A DNA stretch of 64,000 nt from IMG/VR virus record IMGVR_UViG_3300027976_000006, positions 62,001-126,000 of that record; one strand, given 5' to 3'. This document shows, one piece after another, positions 49,800-58,562 of the stretch. The number at the start of each line of letters is the position of its first letter. Position 1 is the first letter of the stretch. The stretch is from a virus. The translations under genes and the position numbers were made by a program. Below the pieces are notes generated by a model, which was not told where the DNA came from, made no database searches, and saw only the letters and a program-made list of their open reading frames with translations.

Positions 49800-50898
49800 T
49801 ATTACTTATGAGCAAGGGTTGCAGTTACTGGCGGCTCGAAAGCAGGCTTTTGACTCGGGGCGTATCCGTCGTATGTCTAAAGAGGCAATGGCTACTTCCT
49901 TTTATTTGCGCGACATCGGTACAGATTTTTTAGGGAAGGTAGCAGAATCTGGTTTGCTCGATTCTTTAAAATCCGGATTTGGAAGTTTAGGATCTATGGA
50001 TGCTTCTACGCGTAATGTGCTGTTATCGGGGTTAGCCGGTGCTGGCGTTGGGGCAGGCACAAATGCGGCATCCTCCCTACTGAAAGGCGAAGAAGGGGTA
50101 GGCTGGAAAGCGTTAACTGGTGGGTTGGCCGGTGGGGCTGTTGGGGGCGGGATTGGTTTGGCGCTTAACCCGGATATACTAAGCAAATTTGTTGACAAAA
50201 ATCAAAACGGGCCACCCGATTCTACCCCTCCAAATAGAAATTCGCAAGTAGCTGCGGCTATAAAAAGCAGATCCCCAGCAGAACAGTTAGCGGAAATAGA
50301 CAAGTTACAAGGTGTGGCAGACAGCAGTATGCCAGAAATTAAAAGCTACGCGGCACATGGGGCAAACGTGGCGGCGGGTGGCGCTGCTGGTGCCTATGTG
50401 GCAACTAGAGCTACATATAATCCTGATGACATTGCACATAAGCTACGCACCGAGCTACACATGGCAGACCCTAGCAACACTCACACCTACGAGCGGTTTC
50501 ATCGTGGAATGACAGCCCCAGACCTCGGCGTAATTGACGACGTAGCCCGCGCCAAACTTAGAGATGACATGCTTAAAATGACTCGCGATCAGTTTAGAGA
50601 TGCATATGTGCCTAAATCTCGGTTTGGGCGTATTCCTTCTACTTTTGCGAGTAATTTACATACAGCTGCCCCTAACATGGCTGATGCGATTCTTAAAAAC
50701 AATACTGTAACTGGCGGTATGTTTACTGGTGCGGGCAAAATACGATCGGGCAAGGCAGGTATACTGGCGGCACTAGCCGGACTCGTTGCGGCAGGGGCTG
50801 GGACTATACGCCACAACTACAATCAAAATAATGCAGAACGCAGCAATGCACAAGAAACATTAAAATCGTTAGCTGGTCTTACTAAGCAACAGCAGTAA
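49777..50898 (+). CDS. Putative virion protein with Gly/Ala hydrophobic segments, 373 aa
   Basis: ATG 49777 overlaps the previous gene and follows AGGAAACGCGCAAA. Residues about 75-130 contain two glycine-rich hydrophobic stretches (VLLSGLAGAGVGAGTNAASS, GGLAGGAVGGGIGLAL), with a third near 330-350 (GILAALAGLVAAGAGTI). The remainder is polar and helical. An LGKVAESG near 49 carries the K-x-A motif. It is directly upstream of the prohead-protease-like gene. Confidence 0.6.
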   Translation: MAALSLSSITYEQGLQLLAARKQAFDSGRIRRMSKEAMATSFYLRDIGTDFLGKVAESGLLDSLKSGFGSLGSMDASTRNVLLSGLAGAGVGAGTNAASSLLKGEEGVGWKALTGGLAGGAVGGGIGLALNPDILSKFVDKNQNGPPDSTPPNRNSQVAAAIKSRSPAEQLAEIDKLQGVADSSMPEIKSYAAHGANVAAGGAAGAYVATRATYNPDDIAHKLRTELHMADPSNTHTYERFHRGMTAPDLGVIDDVARAKLRDDMLKMTRDQFRDAYVPKSRFGRIPSTFASNLHTAAPNMADAILKNNTVTGGMFTGAGKIRSGKAGILAALAGLVAAGAGTIRHNYNQNNAERSNAQETLKSLAGLTKQQQ

Positions 50899-50910
50899 AG
50901 GAGCAAAGCC

Positions 50911-52389
50911 ATGGCGTTAATTAAACTTGTTTCTCCTGCTGGTTGGGACTTTGATCAGCAAATTGTTTCTCCGATTAAAGTGAGTAGCCGTGGATTGATT
51001 GGTAACGATCGTCAAGAGTTTTTAAAACGGGCTAGTCATTCTTTTTTGGACCAGTTAGATAATGTTAAATTTGCCTCAGACGAAGTTCCTGTGCATTTAA
51101 TCGCATTAGGTGCAAGTGAAGCTTATGGCCCCAATAGAAACGGTGATGGGTTTAAAGAAGCCACTTGTCGCGAGCATCATGACACCTTTGTTAAATTTGC
51201 CAAATTTTTTCGCAATCATAAAAACAAGGCCGAGCGAGGCGATCCTTTCTATGGTGTGGTTAAAGCTTCTGCTTATAACGAAGATATGCGACGGGTAGAA
51301 TTGCTTTGTGCTTTAAACGCAAGCAAAGCAGCCGCGGATCGGAATGGTGGTTTTATTGCAGATACCGAGTTAGAAAAGATTGCGAAAGGCGAAGACATAG
51401 GCGTAAGCATGGCGTGCCGTGTTTCCCATGACGTTTGTTCTTTTTGCAAGCACGCAGCTAAAACACGAGACGAATACTGTACAAGAGAAAAGTGTGCAGC
51501 GGGTGGGTGCAAGGAAAATCTCACTAAGCTAGTAAAAGTCGGTAATGATGTGCATCATTTGCATGTCGACAATCCCAACCCAGTTTGGTTTGACATCAGC
51601 CGAGTTTTTCGCCCCGCGGATCGTATTGCTTATGGCACCCGTGCAGATTACCTAACCAAAGCAGCCGCAGATTCCGGCATATTCGAACTGCAGGATTACA
51701 TCAAATTAGCTTCGGCTTCTACTGCTCCTCTGGCTGTCATTTTGTACCAAGCGGGGCACCACGGTTTATGGTCGGAAAAAAATACTGCCCAAGTTAAATT
51801 AGGATATGGGCTTGCTGCTCTTGAAAAATTTGCAGAAATGCTGGATGCTAATACTTACCGAGCCGTAGTAACCTCTGCTTTTCCTATAGAAAGGCTGGCA
51901 AAATTAGGTTCGGCACACTGTGATAAGCAGTTAGCCGCGTTGGCAGATAATAAAATATTTTTAACATTGTATGATTATGCACGATTGGCAGGACAAGAAA
52001 AGTACATGAAAGCTGCAGCCGCGATACTCCCCGAAATATATACGCTAATGGCCGAGGATGAATCCTTGCCTTTAGCAATTGAGCGCGGGGTCGGCTCAAT
52101 TGGCGATAAAACAGCTAATGAAAGTGCTAGGGCGTTTGCTGCCACGTTGACGGCGAGTCATTCGTTTCACCGAGTGGCAGCGGAAGACCGAAACCTTTTG
52201 AGCTGTATACGTGGGCAGGCTGCTCCTACGATCTGGCAAAAGGCAGCTGCATATAATTTGGAAGGCGAAAGCCTAGCCAAGGAGTATGCAATGTATAAGC
52301 TAGCAGGGTTATGGCGATTGGCTGCACTAGACAACGACTTTACTTCAACAGTCAAGTTAAGTCTTAAGCAGAATAGAATATTTAACTAG
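50911..52389 (+). CDS. Prohead (capsid maturation) protease-like protein
   Basis: 492 aa. Caudovirus prohead proteases cleave scaffold and capsid proteins during head maturation. The N-terminal 170 residues fit the U35-type pattern: LGASEAYGPNRNGDGF (66-81), Phe-Arg-Asn-His with His103, YGVVKASAY (114-122) and Val-Ser166-Met in GVSMACRV. His103 and Ser166 are the likely catalytic pair. A Cys-rich insert follows (C176, C179, C190, C195, C200), perhaps zinc-binding, and then a long helical C-terminal part. Order protease, scaffold-like, decoration, capsid supports the call. ATG 50911 follows AAAGGAGCAAAGCC. Confidence 0.65.
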   Translation: MALIKLVSPAGWDFDQQIVSPIKVSSRGLIGNDRQEFLKRASHSFLDQLDNVKFASDEVPVHLIALGASEAYGPNRNGDGFKEATCREHHDTFVKFAKFFRNHKNKAERGDPFYGVVKASAYNEDMRRVELLCALNASKAAADRNGGFIADTELEKIAKGEDIGVSMACRVSHDVCSFCKHAAKTRDEYCTREKCAAGGCKENLTKLVKVGNDVHHLHVDNPNPVWFDISRVFRPADRIAYGTRADYLTKAAADSGIFELQDYIKLASASTAPLAVILYQAGHHGLWSEKNTAQVKLGYGLAALEKFAEMLDANTYRAVVTSAFPIERLAKLGSAHCDKQLAALADNKIFLTLYDYARLAGQEKYMKAAAAILPEIYTLMAEDESLPLAIERGVGSIGDKTANESARAFAATLTASHSFHRVAAEDRNLLSCIRGQAAPTIWQKAAAYNLEGESLAKEYAMYKLAGLWRLAALDNDFTSTVKLSLKQNRIFN

Positions 52390-52429
52390 GTCATCGGAAC
52401 TCGGTGCCGTTTTCAAGGAGTACATCTAA

Positions 52430-53683
52430 ATGGCGACAACAGTTAAGACTCAAATAGACTCTATTGATCGATTTCTAAAAGCCGTAGGCTATTCTGAAAA
52501 GAATGCCGAGGCGAACACAGAGGCAGGTTCAATTGGTGGAGACACCACCCATCCTATTAAAGATGTGGATGATTCCACAGAAGACGCAACAGAAGGTTTC
52601 CGTTCTACCGAAAACACAGCAGATGTTAAGGCCGACCAAGGTCCTGCTTCTGTTGAAAATGCTAAAAAGGCTGCAGCTAGAAAACGTGCTTCGGTGCGTA
52701 AACGAGCCGATGAACACGATCCTAACGGGTCGGCCTCGGATGATCAAATACAGATTGGTACTAACAAAAAACCAACAGGGGAAGATCCTTCAGTGGAAAC
52801 TTCCTCAGTAAAATCAGAAAAAGAAGATACCGACACGGCACATCCGGCTAGCACTGACAATAGTGAATTAGACGGCAACAAGTATGCCTCTATGTCAACG
52901 GCACAGCTTTACAAGATTTCAAATGATCTTGGGAATCGTGTTCTTGTTGCGCTGACAAAATTTGCCGACAAGGCCGATTTTATGGATGATGACGACTCTG
53001 ACCGCAACGACTCTGAATCTGAATCTGACTCTGAAGTCACAGAAGAAAAAGATGCAGTAGACCTTGCTGGGCAAGCTGGTTGGGAACTTGCAGGTTTGTT
53101 AAGCGGTAAGTTTGACAAACGTGCTGCCGACTCGCTTGTATATTCAACTTTAAGCGAAATTATCAAGACTGCTAACGACGATGCAGATAAAGCTGCAGTT
53201 TACTTGCAGAGCTATCACACTGAATTGCGTAAGCAAGCTGAGGGAGAGGAAGAAGCCGCTTTAGCCGCCATGGGCGGTGGTGGCGGTGACGAGGCTGCTT
53301 TAGCACAAGCTATGATGGATGGTGGCGGTATGGGCGATGGCGGTATGGGCGATGTCGGTATGGGCGATGGTGGTGGTGCTGGCGGTATGGGTGACGGCGG
53401 CGGCGACGGTGCTGACGGTGGTGGTGATGTAGAACAATTAGCCGCTATCTTAGATCAACTTGGCATTTCTCCTGAAGAGTTAGAGGCTGCTATGTCTGAG
53501 CATGGCTCCGAAGGTGCTGGTGCTGGGCAGCCAGACGCAATGGCTTCTGCCCCGCCTTCTCCTGATGAAGAACCTAAAATGGAGGTTGAAGCGGCACATA
53601 AACAAGCAGTAGCTAAAAAGGGGGCGGCGTCTAAAAATGTGCGGGATTACATTCAGGAAGTTCTGGAGCGTTCCCGCCGTTAA
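52430..53683 (+). CDS. Scaffold-like acidic head protein, 417 aa
   Basis: ATG 52430 follows CAAGGAGTACATCTAA. The protein is highly acidic, with Glu/Asp/Ser-rich stretches (about 185-206) and a Gly/Met/Asp repeat region (about 285-330), and it ends in a basic helix (VRDYIQEVLERSRR). Scaffold proteins of tailed phages are acidic and helical and sit between protease and major capsid genes, as here. Several K-x-A sites are visible (LRKQAEG, FDKRAAD, AHKQAVA). The role is by context. Confidence 0.55.
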   Translation: MATTVKTQIDSIDRFLKAVGYSEKNAEANTEAGSIGGDTTHPIKDVDDSTEDATEGFRSTENTADVKADQGPASVENAKKAAARKRASVRKRADEHDPNGSASDDQIQIGTNKKPTGEDPSVETSSVKSEKEDTDTAHPASTDNSELDGNKYASMSTAQLYKISNDLGNRVLVALTKFADKADFMDDDDSDRNDSESESDSEVTEEKDAVDLAGQAGWELAGLLSGKFDKRAADSLVYSTLSEIIKTANDDADKAAVYLQSYHTELRKQAEGEEEAALAAMGGGGGDEAALAQAMMDGGGMGDGGMGDVGMGDGGGAGGMGDGGGDGADGGGDVEQLAAILDQLGISPEELEAAMSEHGSEGAGAGQPDAMASAPPSPDEEPKMEVEAAHKQAVAKKGAASKNVRDYIQEVLERSRR

Positions 53684-53725
53684 TTTTTTTTTTTGTTTGA
53701 ATCTTATTTTTGGAGGATTTGCACA

Positions 53726-54166
53726 GTGAACACAAAAACCGCGGCCATGCTTGTCGAATACATTGCCTCTGCCTCGACATTAACCGAACGTTTGTTAAAA
53801 CAAGCACACATACAATATGAACACAACAAGCAGGCTGCCTCCAGGCGGAGTGCTGTTCTTGCTCGACTAGAGCAGACTGGGTGTATTGCCCCGCATCAAA
53901 AACAGGCAGCTGCTGCGATGCTGGATAATCATGCCCATAGTTTAGACTTATTAAGCAATGCCATTGATAAGGTGCAGCAACTTAAAACTGCTGTAGAAAA
54001 AACCGGCACTGACCTCGGACAAGCTGTTTCGGACAGAGAAGCAGGCATTAAGCCCGCTAACAAAGGCCGTAACAGTTTAAATGACCCATATGTGGGCCGA
54101 CGTACTTCTGAAAAGAAGGCATCGGATATAGCGATTTGGGCGGTTATGGACGCCCCTGGTTATTAA
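53726..54166 (+). CDS. Small helical head protein, 146 aa
   Basis: GTG 53726 is chosen because GGAGGA lies 8 nt upstream; a TTG at 53693 is too early. The product is alpha-helical and contains six K-x-A motifs in 146 residues (NTKTAAM, LLKQAH, NKQAAS, HQKQAAA, LKTAVE, EKKASD). A Cys-Ile-Ala-Pro-His stretch sits near 58. It lies between the scaffold-like and decoration-like genes, a head-core or scaffold accessory by position. Confidence 0.6.
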   Translation: MNTKTAAMLVEYIASASTLTERLLKQAHIQYEHNKQAASRRSAVLARLEQTGCIAPHQKQAAAAMLDNHAHSLDLLSNAIDKVQQLKTAVEKTGTDLGQAVSDREAGIKPANKGRNSLNDPYVGRRTSEKKASDIAIWAVMDAPGY

Positions 54167-54177
54167 TTTTAACACTA

Positions 54178-54195
54178 AAGACTCGTTTGAGTCTT
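54178..54195 (+). other. Hairpin upstream of decoration-like gene
   Basis: AAGACTC, loop GTTT and GAGTCTT make a 7-bp stem in the 54-nt gap. It has no T tract and lies 25 nt before ATG 54221, so it may protect the mRNA or act as an RNA processing site rather than end transcription. Confidence 0.45.
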
Positions 54196-54220
54196 AAACA
54201 CAAGTCTTAGGAGGACGATT

Positions 54221-54751
54221 ATGGCTGCTCCACGGCAAATGACTGCCAACACCCTTAACGCGTTAAAGGGTTGGCCCCAGATGAACGCAGTAGACTACGC
54301 AACATCAATTGATGCGTCTGTAACTACTGTTGTCCCAGCTGGTTCGGTGGTTTCGTTAAATTCATCTGGTAAATTCATTCTTGGTGTAGGCAATCTTAAA
54401 GTAATGCCTATGTTTCTTTTTGCCAATTCGGATGATCCAGATATTACCAATGACGGTGGAGATGCCTCCACTGTTAAAGGCGTATTTATTCCGATAGGCC
54501 CAACTGGACAAGCTTTGGCTCTGGTAGCAACTGGGGCATACGAGTTGGTAAGTACCACTTATGTCTCTGGTTCTTACGCTCCAAACGCTGCCTTAACTTC
54601 TGCGACGACTGGTGCAAATGCCGGTAAACTTGCAGCAGGCACGATGTATACCAATATGATTGTTGGTATAGTTTCCCGCGGTGTTGTAGACAATGGTTAC
54701 GGCAAGAATGCTTTAGCATTTTGGCCTTGCCCCGTGTTCCCTACTGCTTAA
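54221..54751 (+). CDS. Putative capsid decoration/stabilisation protein, 176 aa
   Basis: ATG 54221 follows CTTAGGAGGACGATT. The protein is Gly/Ala/Ser/Thr-rich and beta-strand-rich, with TVVPAGSVVSLNSSGKFILG and IVGIVSRGVVDNGYGKNALA segments, and few charges. The size, composition and position directly before the major capsid gene fit a head decoration protein. The assignment rests on context and a general resemblance. Confidence 0.6.
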   Translation: MAAPRQMTANTLNALKGWPQMNAVDYATSIDASVTTVVPAGSVVSLNSSGKFILGVGNLKVMPMFLFANSDDPDITNDGGDASTVKGVFIPIGPTGQALALVATGAYELVSTTYVSGSYAPNAALTSATTGANAGKLAAGTMYTNMIVGIVSRGVVDNGYGKNALAFWPCPVFPTA

Positions 54752-54813
54752 TTTTTAAATATTAACTCAATCTAACCACAAGTTTGATTGATACCACAAG
54801 GAGGTTTTTACGC

Positions 54814-55761
54814 ATGTCTAATTCCAATACTATGACTCAAGAAGAAAGCAAACTTCTTAGTCAGACAATTTTTGAAAAGTTGGCTTCTAGGGACTCTGGT
54901 CTTGAAAAGCAAGCCGTTGACGCCGTTAACGACTTTACTAGAACTAAGATGCGCGAAGATGGATTTTATCGTAGGATTATGCCGCCGATTCCATTAAGCA
55001 ACGATGATCTTGATCGCCAAGTCGATACGGACAAACCTGTAAAGATTGTGGACAAGGAACCTGATAGTCCAGCGGCTATCTCAATTCCTTTTGCCACGCT
55101 TCCCACTAACCTGTACATTCGTGGTGACAGGTACAAAGTTACTTTTGACCGCATCGTGACCCCTAAATTCACGAAAGATGTGGACGAACTTCGTACTTGG
55201 CACATGGACATCCGCCAAATTTTGTCGGACAATGCCATTAAGGATATGCTAGCGGAAGAAGATGGAAAATTTATTTCTGCGGTCAACACCGCTCTAGTTG
55301 GTGCAGAAACAATTGTTCCTACCTCTGGCGTAATCCAGTACAAGCAGCTTGGTGGTGGCGTCACCCGTGGCAACTTGTGGGATAGCTTCAAGATTATGCC
55401 AAGCACGCCTTCTAATCTGGAAGTTCACTCTGTCCTGCTTAATAACATCACGATTAAAGAAGTTGCAAAACTTAATCGTACTGAGATGGGCGGCGACCTT
55501 AGCGAAGAGATTATGCGTAATGGTTGGACTTACAGTGAATTCATGGGAGTTCAGTGGATCATCACAATTAAGAAGGGACTTGTCCCGACTAACACGATGT
55601 ATCATTTCGCAGACCCTAAATTTATTGGCAAGAGCTATATGATAGAAGACACTACGATGTATATCCGTCGTGAAGCGTATTTTATCGAATTTTTTGCCTA
55701 TGAAACTTTGGGTGGCACCATTGGGCATACCTCCGGTCTTGCTCGGGTTGACTTTACCTAA
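54814..55761 (+). CDS. Major capsid protein (HK97-type)
   Basis: 315 aa from ATG 54814, behind AAGGAGG. The N-terminal part is helical with two K-x-A motifs (FEKLAS, LEKQAV, about 21-35), a likely delta-like segment removed during maturation. A beta-rich core with an E-loop-like region and a long spine-helix region follow (ELRTWHMDIRQILSDNAIKD, about 128-147). The C-terminus is strand-rich (YIRREAYFIEFFAYETLGG). It lies after scaffold- and decoration-like genes, has a strong ribosome site, and is closed by a 12-bp-stem terminator, as expected for a highly expressed capsid gene. Confidence 0.75.
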   Translation: MSNSNTMTQEESKLLSQTIFEKLASRDSGLEKQAVDAVNDFTRTKMREDGFYRRIMPPIPLSNDDLDRQVDTDKPVKIVDKEPDSPAAISIPFATLPTNLYIRGDRYKVTFDRIVTPKFTKDVDELRTWHMDIRQILSDNAIKDMLAEEDGKFISAVNTALVGAETIVPTSGVIQYKQLGGGVTRGNLWDSFKIMPSTPSNLEVHSVLLNNITIKEVAKLNRTEMGGDLSEEIMRNGWTYSEFMGVQWIITIKKGLVPTNTMYHFADPKFIGKSYMIEDTTMYIRREAYFIEFFAYETLGGTIGHTSGLARVDFT

Positions 55762-55769
55762 TCACAAGT

Positions 55770-55807
55770 CTAAGTTAGCCCTGGACTGCTGGGGCTAACT
55801 TAGTTTT
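55770..55807 (+). terminator. Strong rho-independent terminator after the capsid gene
   Basis: CTAAGTTAGCCC (55770-55781) pairs perfectly with GGGCTAACTTAG (55792-55803), followed by TTTT. A 12-bp stem with a T tract 8 nt after the capsid stop should limit read-through. Confidence 0.85.
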
Positions 55808-55820
55808 AAAATCCAGAATT
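55806..55820. promoter_or_regulatory. Recurrent motif, partial copy 6
   Basis: TTAAAATCCAGAATT keeps the left half and the centre of the palindrome directly after the capsid terminator and ends 13 nt before ATG 55834. The right half is lost (GAATTGGAG serves as the ribosome site). Confidence 0.35.
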
Positions 55821-55833
55821 GGAGTAATGAATT

Positions 55834-56217
55834 ATGTCTAAGCTTCCTAATCCTACTGACGCTTACAACTATTTGTTTAACAAGGTGCATGCTCAAGTAT
55901 TTTTGAACAAATTAGCCAGTTACGGTATTACCCCTAGTACCGAACAGGAAGTTTCAGATTTATTTGAACTTGCCGGACAACTGCGACATATCGAAAGCCC
56001 CGAAAAGCAAGCTGCAGAGGGTAGCCGTTTTGGCTCCGCCGTAGCTGGACTTAACGAGGCTATAAATGCGACCCCTCAAGGTCAATGGCAGCAAGCAGTA
56101 TATGAAGATTCCGCAGTAAAGCAGGCAACTTATGATTTAGCAAATGACCCTGCTATCTATGCTTCCATCCTTTCGTTGAAAGCGCACGAAGCCGCTGTTT
56201 TGGCTGGTAACAGCTAA
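55834..56217 (+). CDS. Small helical head-region protein, 127 aa
   Basis: ATG 55834 follows TTGGAGTAATGAATT. The protein is helical and charged with two K-x-A motifs (FLNKLASYG near 27, SPEKQAAEG near 53). It lies between two terminators, so it may be expressed at a level different from the capsid gene. Probably a minor head protein. Confidence 0.6.
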   Translation: MSKLPNPTDAYNYLFNKVHAQVFLNKLASYGITPSTEQEVSDLFELAGQLRHIESPEKQAAEGSRFGSAVAGLNEAINATPQGQWQQAVYEDSAVKQATYDLANDPAIYASILSLKAHEAAVLAGNS

Positions 56218-56260
56218 GCCAGTTACTTCAAAAAACTTTCTATAAAAGTATGCAATTTAA

Positions 56261-56296
56261 GATCGACTGGTTACAATAAACCGGTCGATTTTTTAT
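56261..56296 (+). terminator. Rho-independent terminator
   Basis: GATCGACTGGTT (56261-56272) pairs with AACCGGTCGATT (56279-56290), with one G-U pair, and TTTTATTTT follows. It separates the head genes from the glycosyltransferase and neck/tail genes. Confidence 0.8.
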
Positions 56297-56313
56297 TTTA
56301 GAAAGTAGTGCTT

Positions 56314-57534
56314 ATGAAATTAAGTCTGTTCACTCCTACGCATAAACCCACTTACCTAGTTAAAGCGTATGACTCGTTGAAAGCACAGACGCTTACTGAT
56401 TGGGAATGGGTTATTCTACCCAACGGCCCAGATGCTAAAATCCCCGAAATTATACAGAATGATGTAAGGGTAAAGATAATAACTACTGGCGATAATTCAC
56501 ACAACATAGGGGCGCTAAAGCGGGCTGTGTGTGATGCGGCAACAGGCGATGCGTTTATTGAGTTTGACCACGATGATTTGCTAGTGCCGGGAGAAAGTCT
56601 GCAAAAAATCCATGACAAATTCGAGGAGGGTGCCGGTTTTGTTTATTCAGATGCCGCCGTATTTAAGCACAAAGGTAATTCGGAATTTAATCCATTTACT
56701 TATTCTGCCCAATACGGCTGGCAAGATTACGAAATTAATGCGTATGGGCATAACCTGCGGGCTAGCCGTTGCTTTCCTGTGTCTCCTCGTTCTTTAGCTG
56801 AGATTTATTATTGTCCAGACCATGTGCGATGTTGGTCCCGTGCTGCTTATTACAAGGCTGGCGGGCATAACCCTGATTTGTCTGTTTGTGACGATCACGA
56901 GTTGATGATTAAAACCTACATAAGCGGGGCTAACTTTGAACACACCGGCGGATGTCATTACTTGTACCGAATGTTTGAGCATAATACAGTGTGGGCTAGG
57001 AACAACTTAATTCAAGAAACCACGTTAAAATTACGACAGCAATATGTACAGCAGTTAATTCAGTCTTGGTTAACCCGGAATAACTTGCCTTCACTGGACA
57101 TCACGCAGCTACGCACTGAAGGGTGGAAAGCAGATACGCAATTGTTACAAGGGTTTGGTCATAATATGTATGGGCACATAGTAGCTGACACCGAGTTACA
57201 GTGGTGGGCAGGCCGACAAGTAAGGGAATTCATGAACGTGGCTTATGCTGCTTTAATCCCAGGTGGCTATCTAACGATTACAGTACCAGAGGTAAAGTCT
57301 GGAATGGGTTATGGCGACGTGGAGTGGCAATCGTATTTCAGCAACACAAGTATGTGCCCATACACGCGCAGTAACTTTGCGAAAAGTAATGGGAATATCA
57401 CTTGCAGATTTCAGCAAATTAATTGTTTGGAAGTTTTTCCTTCAGATTGGCACAAAGAGAATAAGTTTAAATTTTTACGCTTCGAGCTTGTGGCTTTAAA
57501 AGGGCAAAGACACCCGGGATTACAACATATTTAA
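56314..57534 (+). CDS. Glycosyltransferase family 2 with methyltransferase-like C-terminal domain
   Basis: 406 aa from ATG 56314 (GAAAG upstream; GTG 56308 possible). The N-terminal GT-A domain reads MKLSLFTPTHKPTYLVKAYD at 1-20 with a Asp-His-Asp-Asp metal motif at 85-88. The C-terminal part (about 270-400) resembles the second half of a SAM methyltransferase (TELQWWAGRQVREFMNVAYA, then PGGYLTITVPEV) but lacks a clear glycine-rich SAM-binding loop. It lies between head and tail genes and may act on virion proteins; unproven. Confidence 0.7.
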   Translation: MKLSLFTPTHKPTYLVKAYDSLKAQTLTDWEWVILPNGPDAKIPEIIQNDVRVKIITTGDNSHNIGALKRAVCDAATGDAFIEFDHDDLLVPGESLQKIHDKFEEGAGFVYSDAAVFKHKGNSEFNPFTYSAQYGWQDYEINAYGHNLRASRCFPVSPRSLAEIYYCPDHVRCWSRAAYYKAGGHNPDLSVCDDHELMIKTYISGANFEHTGGCHYLYRMFEHNTVWARNNLIQETTLKLRQQYVQQLIQSWLTRNNLPSLDITQLRTEGWKADTQLLQGFGHNMYGHIVADTELQWWAGRQVREFMNVAYAALIPGGYLTITVPEVKSGMGYGDVEWQSYFSNTSMCPYTRSNFAKSNGNITCRFQQINCLEVFPSDWHKENKFKFLRFELVALKGQRHPGLQHI

Positions 57535-57595
57535 GCTACTACTATTTAGATTTCTTGTTTAACCGCTTACAATATTTTAAAAGGAGTATGCGAAT

Positions 57596-58546
57596 ATGCC
57601 AAATGAAAGCACTAATCAAAACAGCCTTACGCCAAAACAAACTTTGGTAGACGGTTGTCCTGTGCTGGCCAAAATCCAGTGTCACGAAATCCAAATGGGT
57701 CAATACGCTCGTTTGTTGTGGAATTTAAAAACTCCGCAGGGAACTCTTGTCGATTTAGCTGGGGTTGCTGGCTGCTCAGATAGCTTAGCAATTAGCCAAG
57801 CTGGTGTTTCTTTCGATGCCGTCGGTAACCCTCCTTGTGGAGTTACGCTGCGTATGCGGGAGTTGACCGGAATTGATCCGGTTAACGATTTGATTTATTC
57901 CATAGATACCACCATTATCAATCCCGCTACCGGATTGGTTCGAGCTGCGCCGCTACCTGATGCCATTGTTCGAAATCCTGGAGTTTATCTGGAAGAGTGG
58001 GCAGTATTTGATTTTAACGGCAACATGCTGTTTAGTAACCAAAGCTGTGCCTTCGTACGCCGTGGATTATTCGGTGTCGATGCAGATATGACAAAGCGAA
58101 TTCTCGGGCCCCCTACGATTGAAGAAATAAGATTGTCTATGCGGGACAACGGGCCAGCGGATAACTCACTGTTAGACGATGTGGAGTTTGATGCGGCTGA
58201 AATCACGCAAGCTGTTTTGCGCCCAATTATGTACTGGAATGAAACACCACCTCCTATCCAGCCTTTGCTTACCACTAAAACATTTCCTTTTCGAGAGATG
58301 TGGATGGTAGGTATTCAATCTTATCTGTTTGATATGGTGTCTAGCCATTATCGCCGTAATCAACTTGCTTATAACGCAGGCGGTCTATCTATTGACGACA
58401 AAAATAAAGAGCAGCAATATAGAGCAGCCAGCAACCAACTCACTCAGCAGTTTCGCGAAATGTTACGAGCCAAGAAAATGGAAATTAATATTGGATTGTT
58501 TTCTGGGTCATTAAATTCAAGTTATTCTGGTGTGTTTTATTCTTAG
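57596..58546 (+). CDS. Putative neck/head-completion protein, 316 aa
   Basis: ATG 57596 follows AAAAGGAGTATGCGAAT. The first half is beta-rich (LLWNLKTPQGTLVDLAG; LRMRELTGID); the C-terminal half has the segment RRNQLAYNAGGLSIDDKNKE (about 258-277), typical of proteins that join head and tail in large myoviruses. It is the first of four small neck-region genes before the sheath gene. Assigned by order and the C-terminal pattern. Confidence 0.55.
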   Translation: MPNESTNQNSLTPKQTLVDGCPVLAKIQCHEIQMGQYARLLWNLKTPQGTLVDLAGVAGCSDSLAISQAGVSFDAVGNPPCGVTLRMRELTGIDPVNDLIYSIDTTIINPATGLVRAAPLPDAIVRNPGVYLEEWAVFDFNGNMLFSNQSCAFVRRGLFGVDADMTKRILGPPTIEEIRLSMRDNGPADNSLLDDVEFDAAEITQAVLRPIMYWNETPPPIQPLLTTKTFPFREMWMVGIQSYLFDMVSSHYRRNQLAYNAGGLSIDDKNKEQQYRAASNQLTQQFREMLRAKKMEINIGLFSGSLNSSYSGVFYS

Positions 58547-58562
58547 CATAGGGGCACCCAAT

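Noticed and set aside
55294-55728. 144-codon minus-strand frame opposite the capsid gene
   Set aside because: It lies wholly within the major capsid gene on the other strand, has no ribosome site and gives an unlikely protein; a shadow frame.
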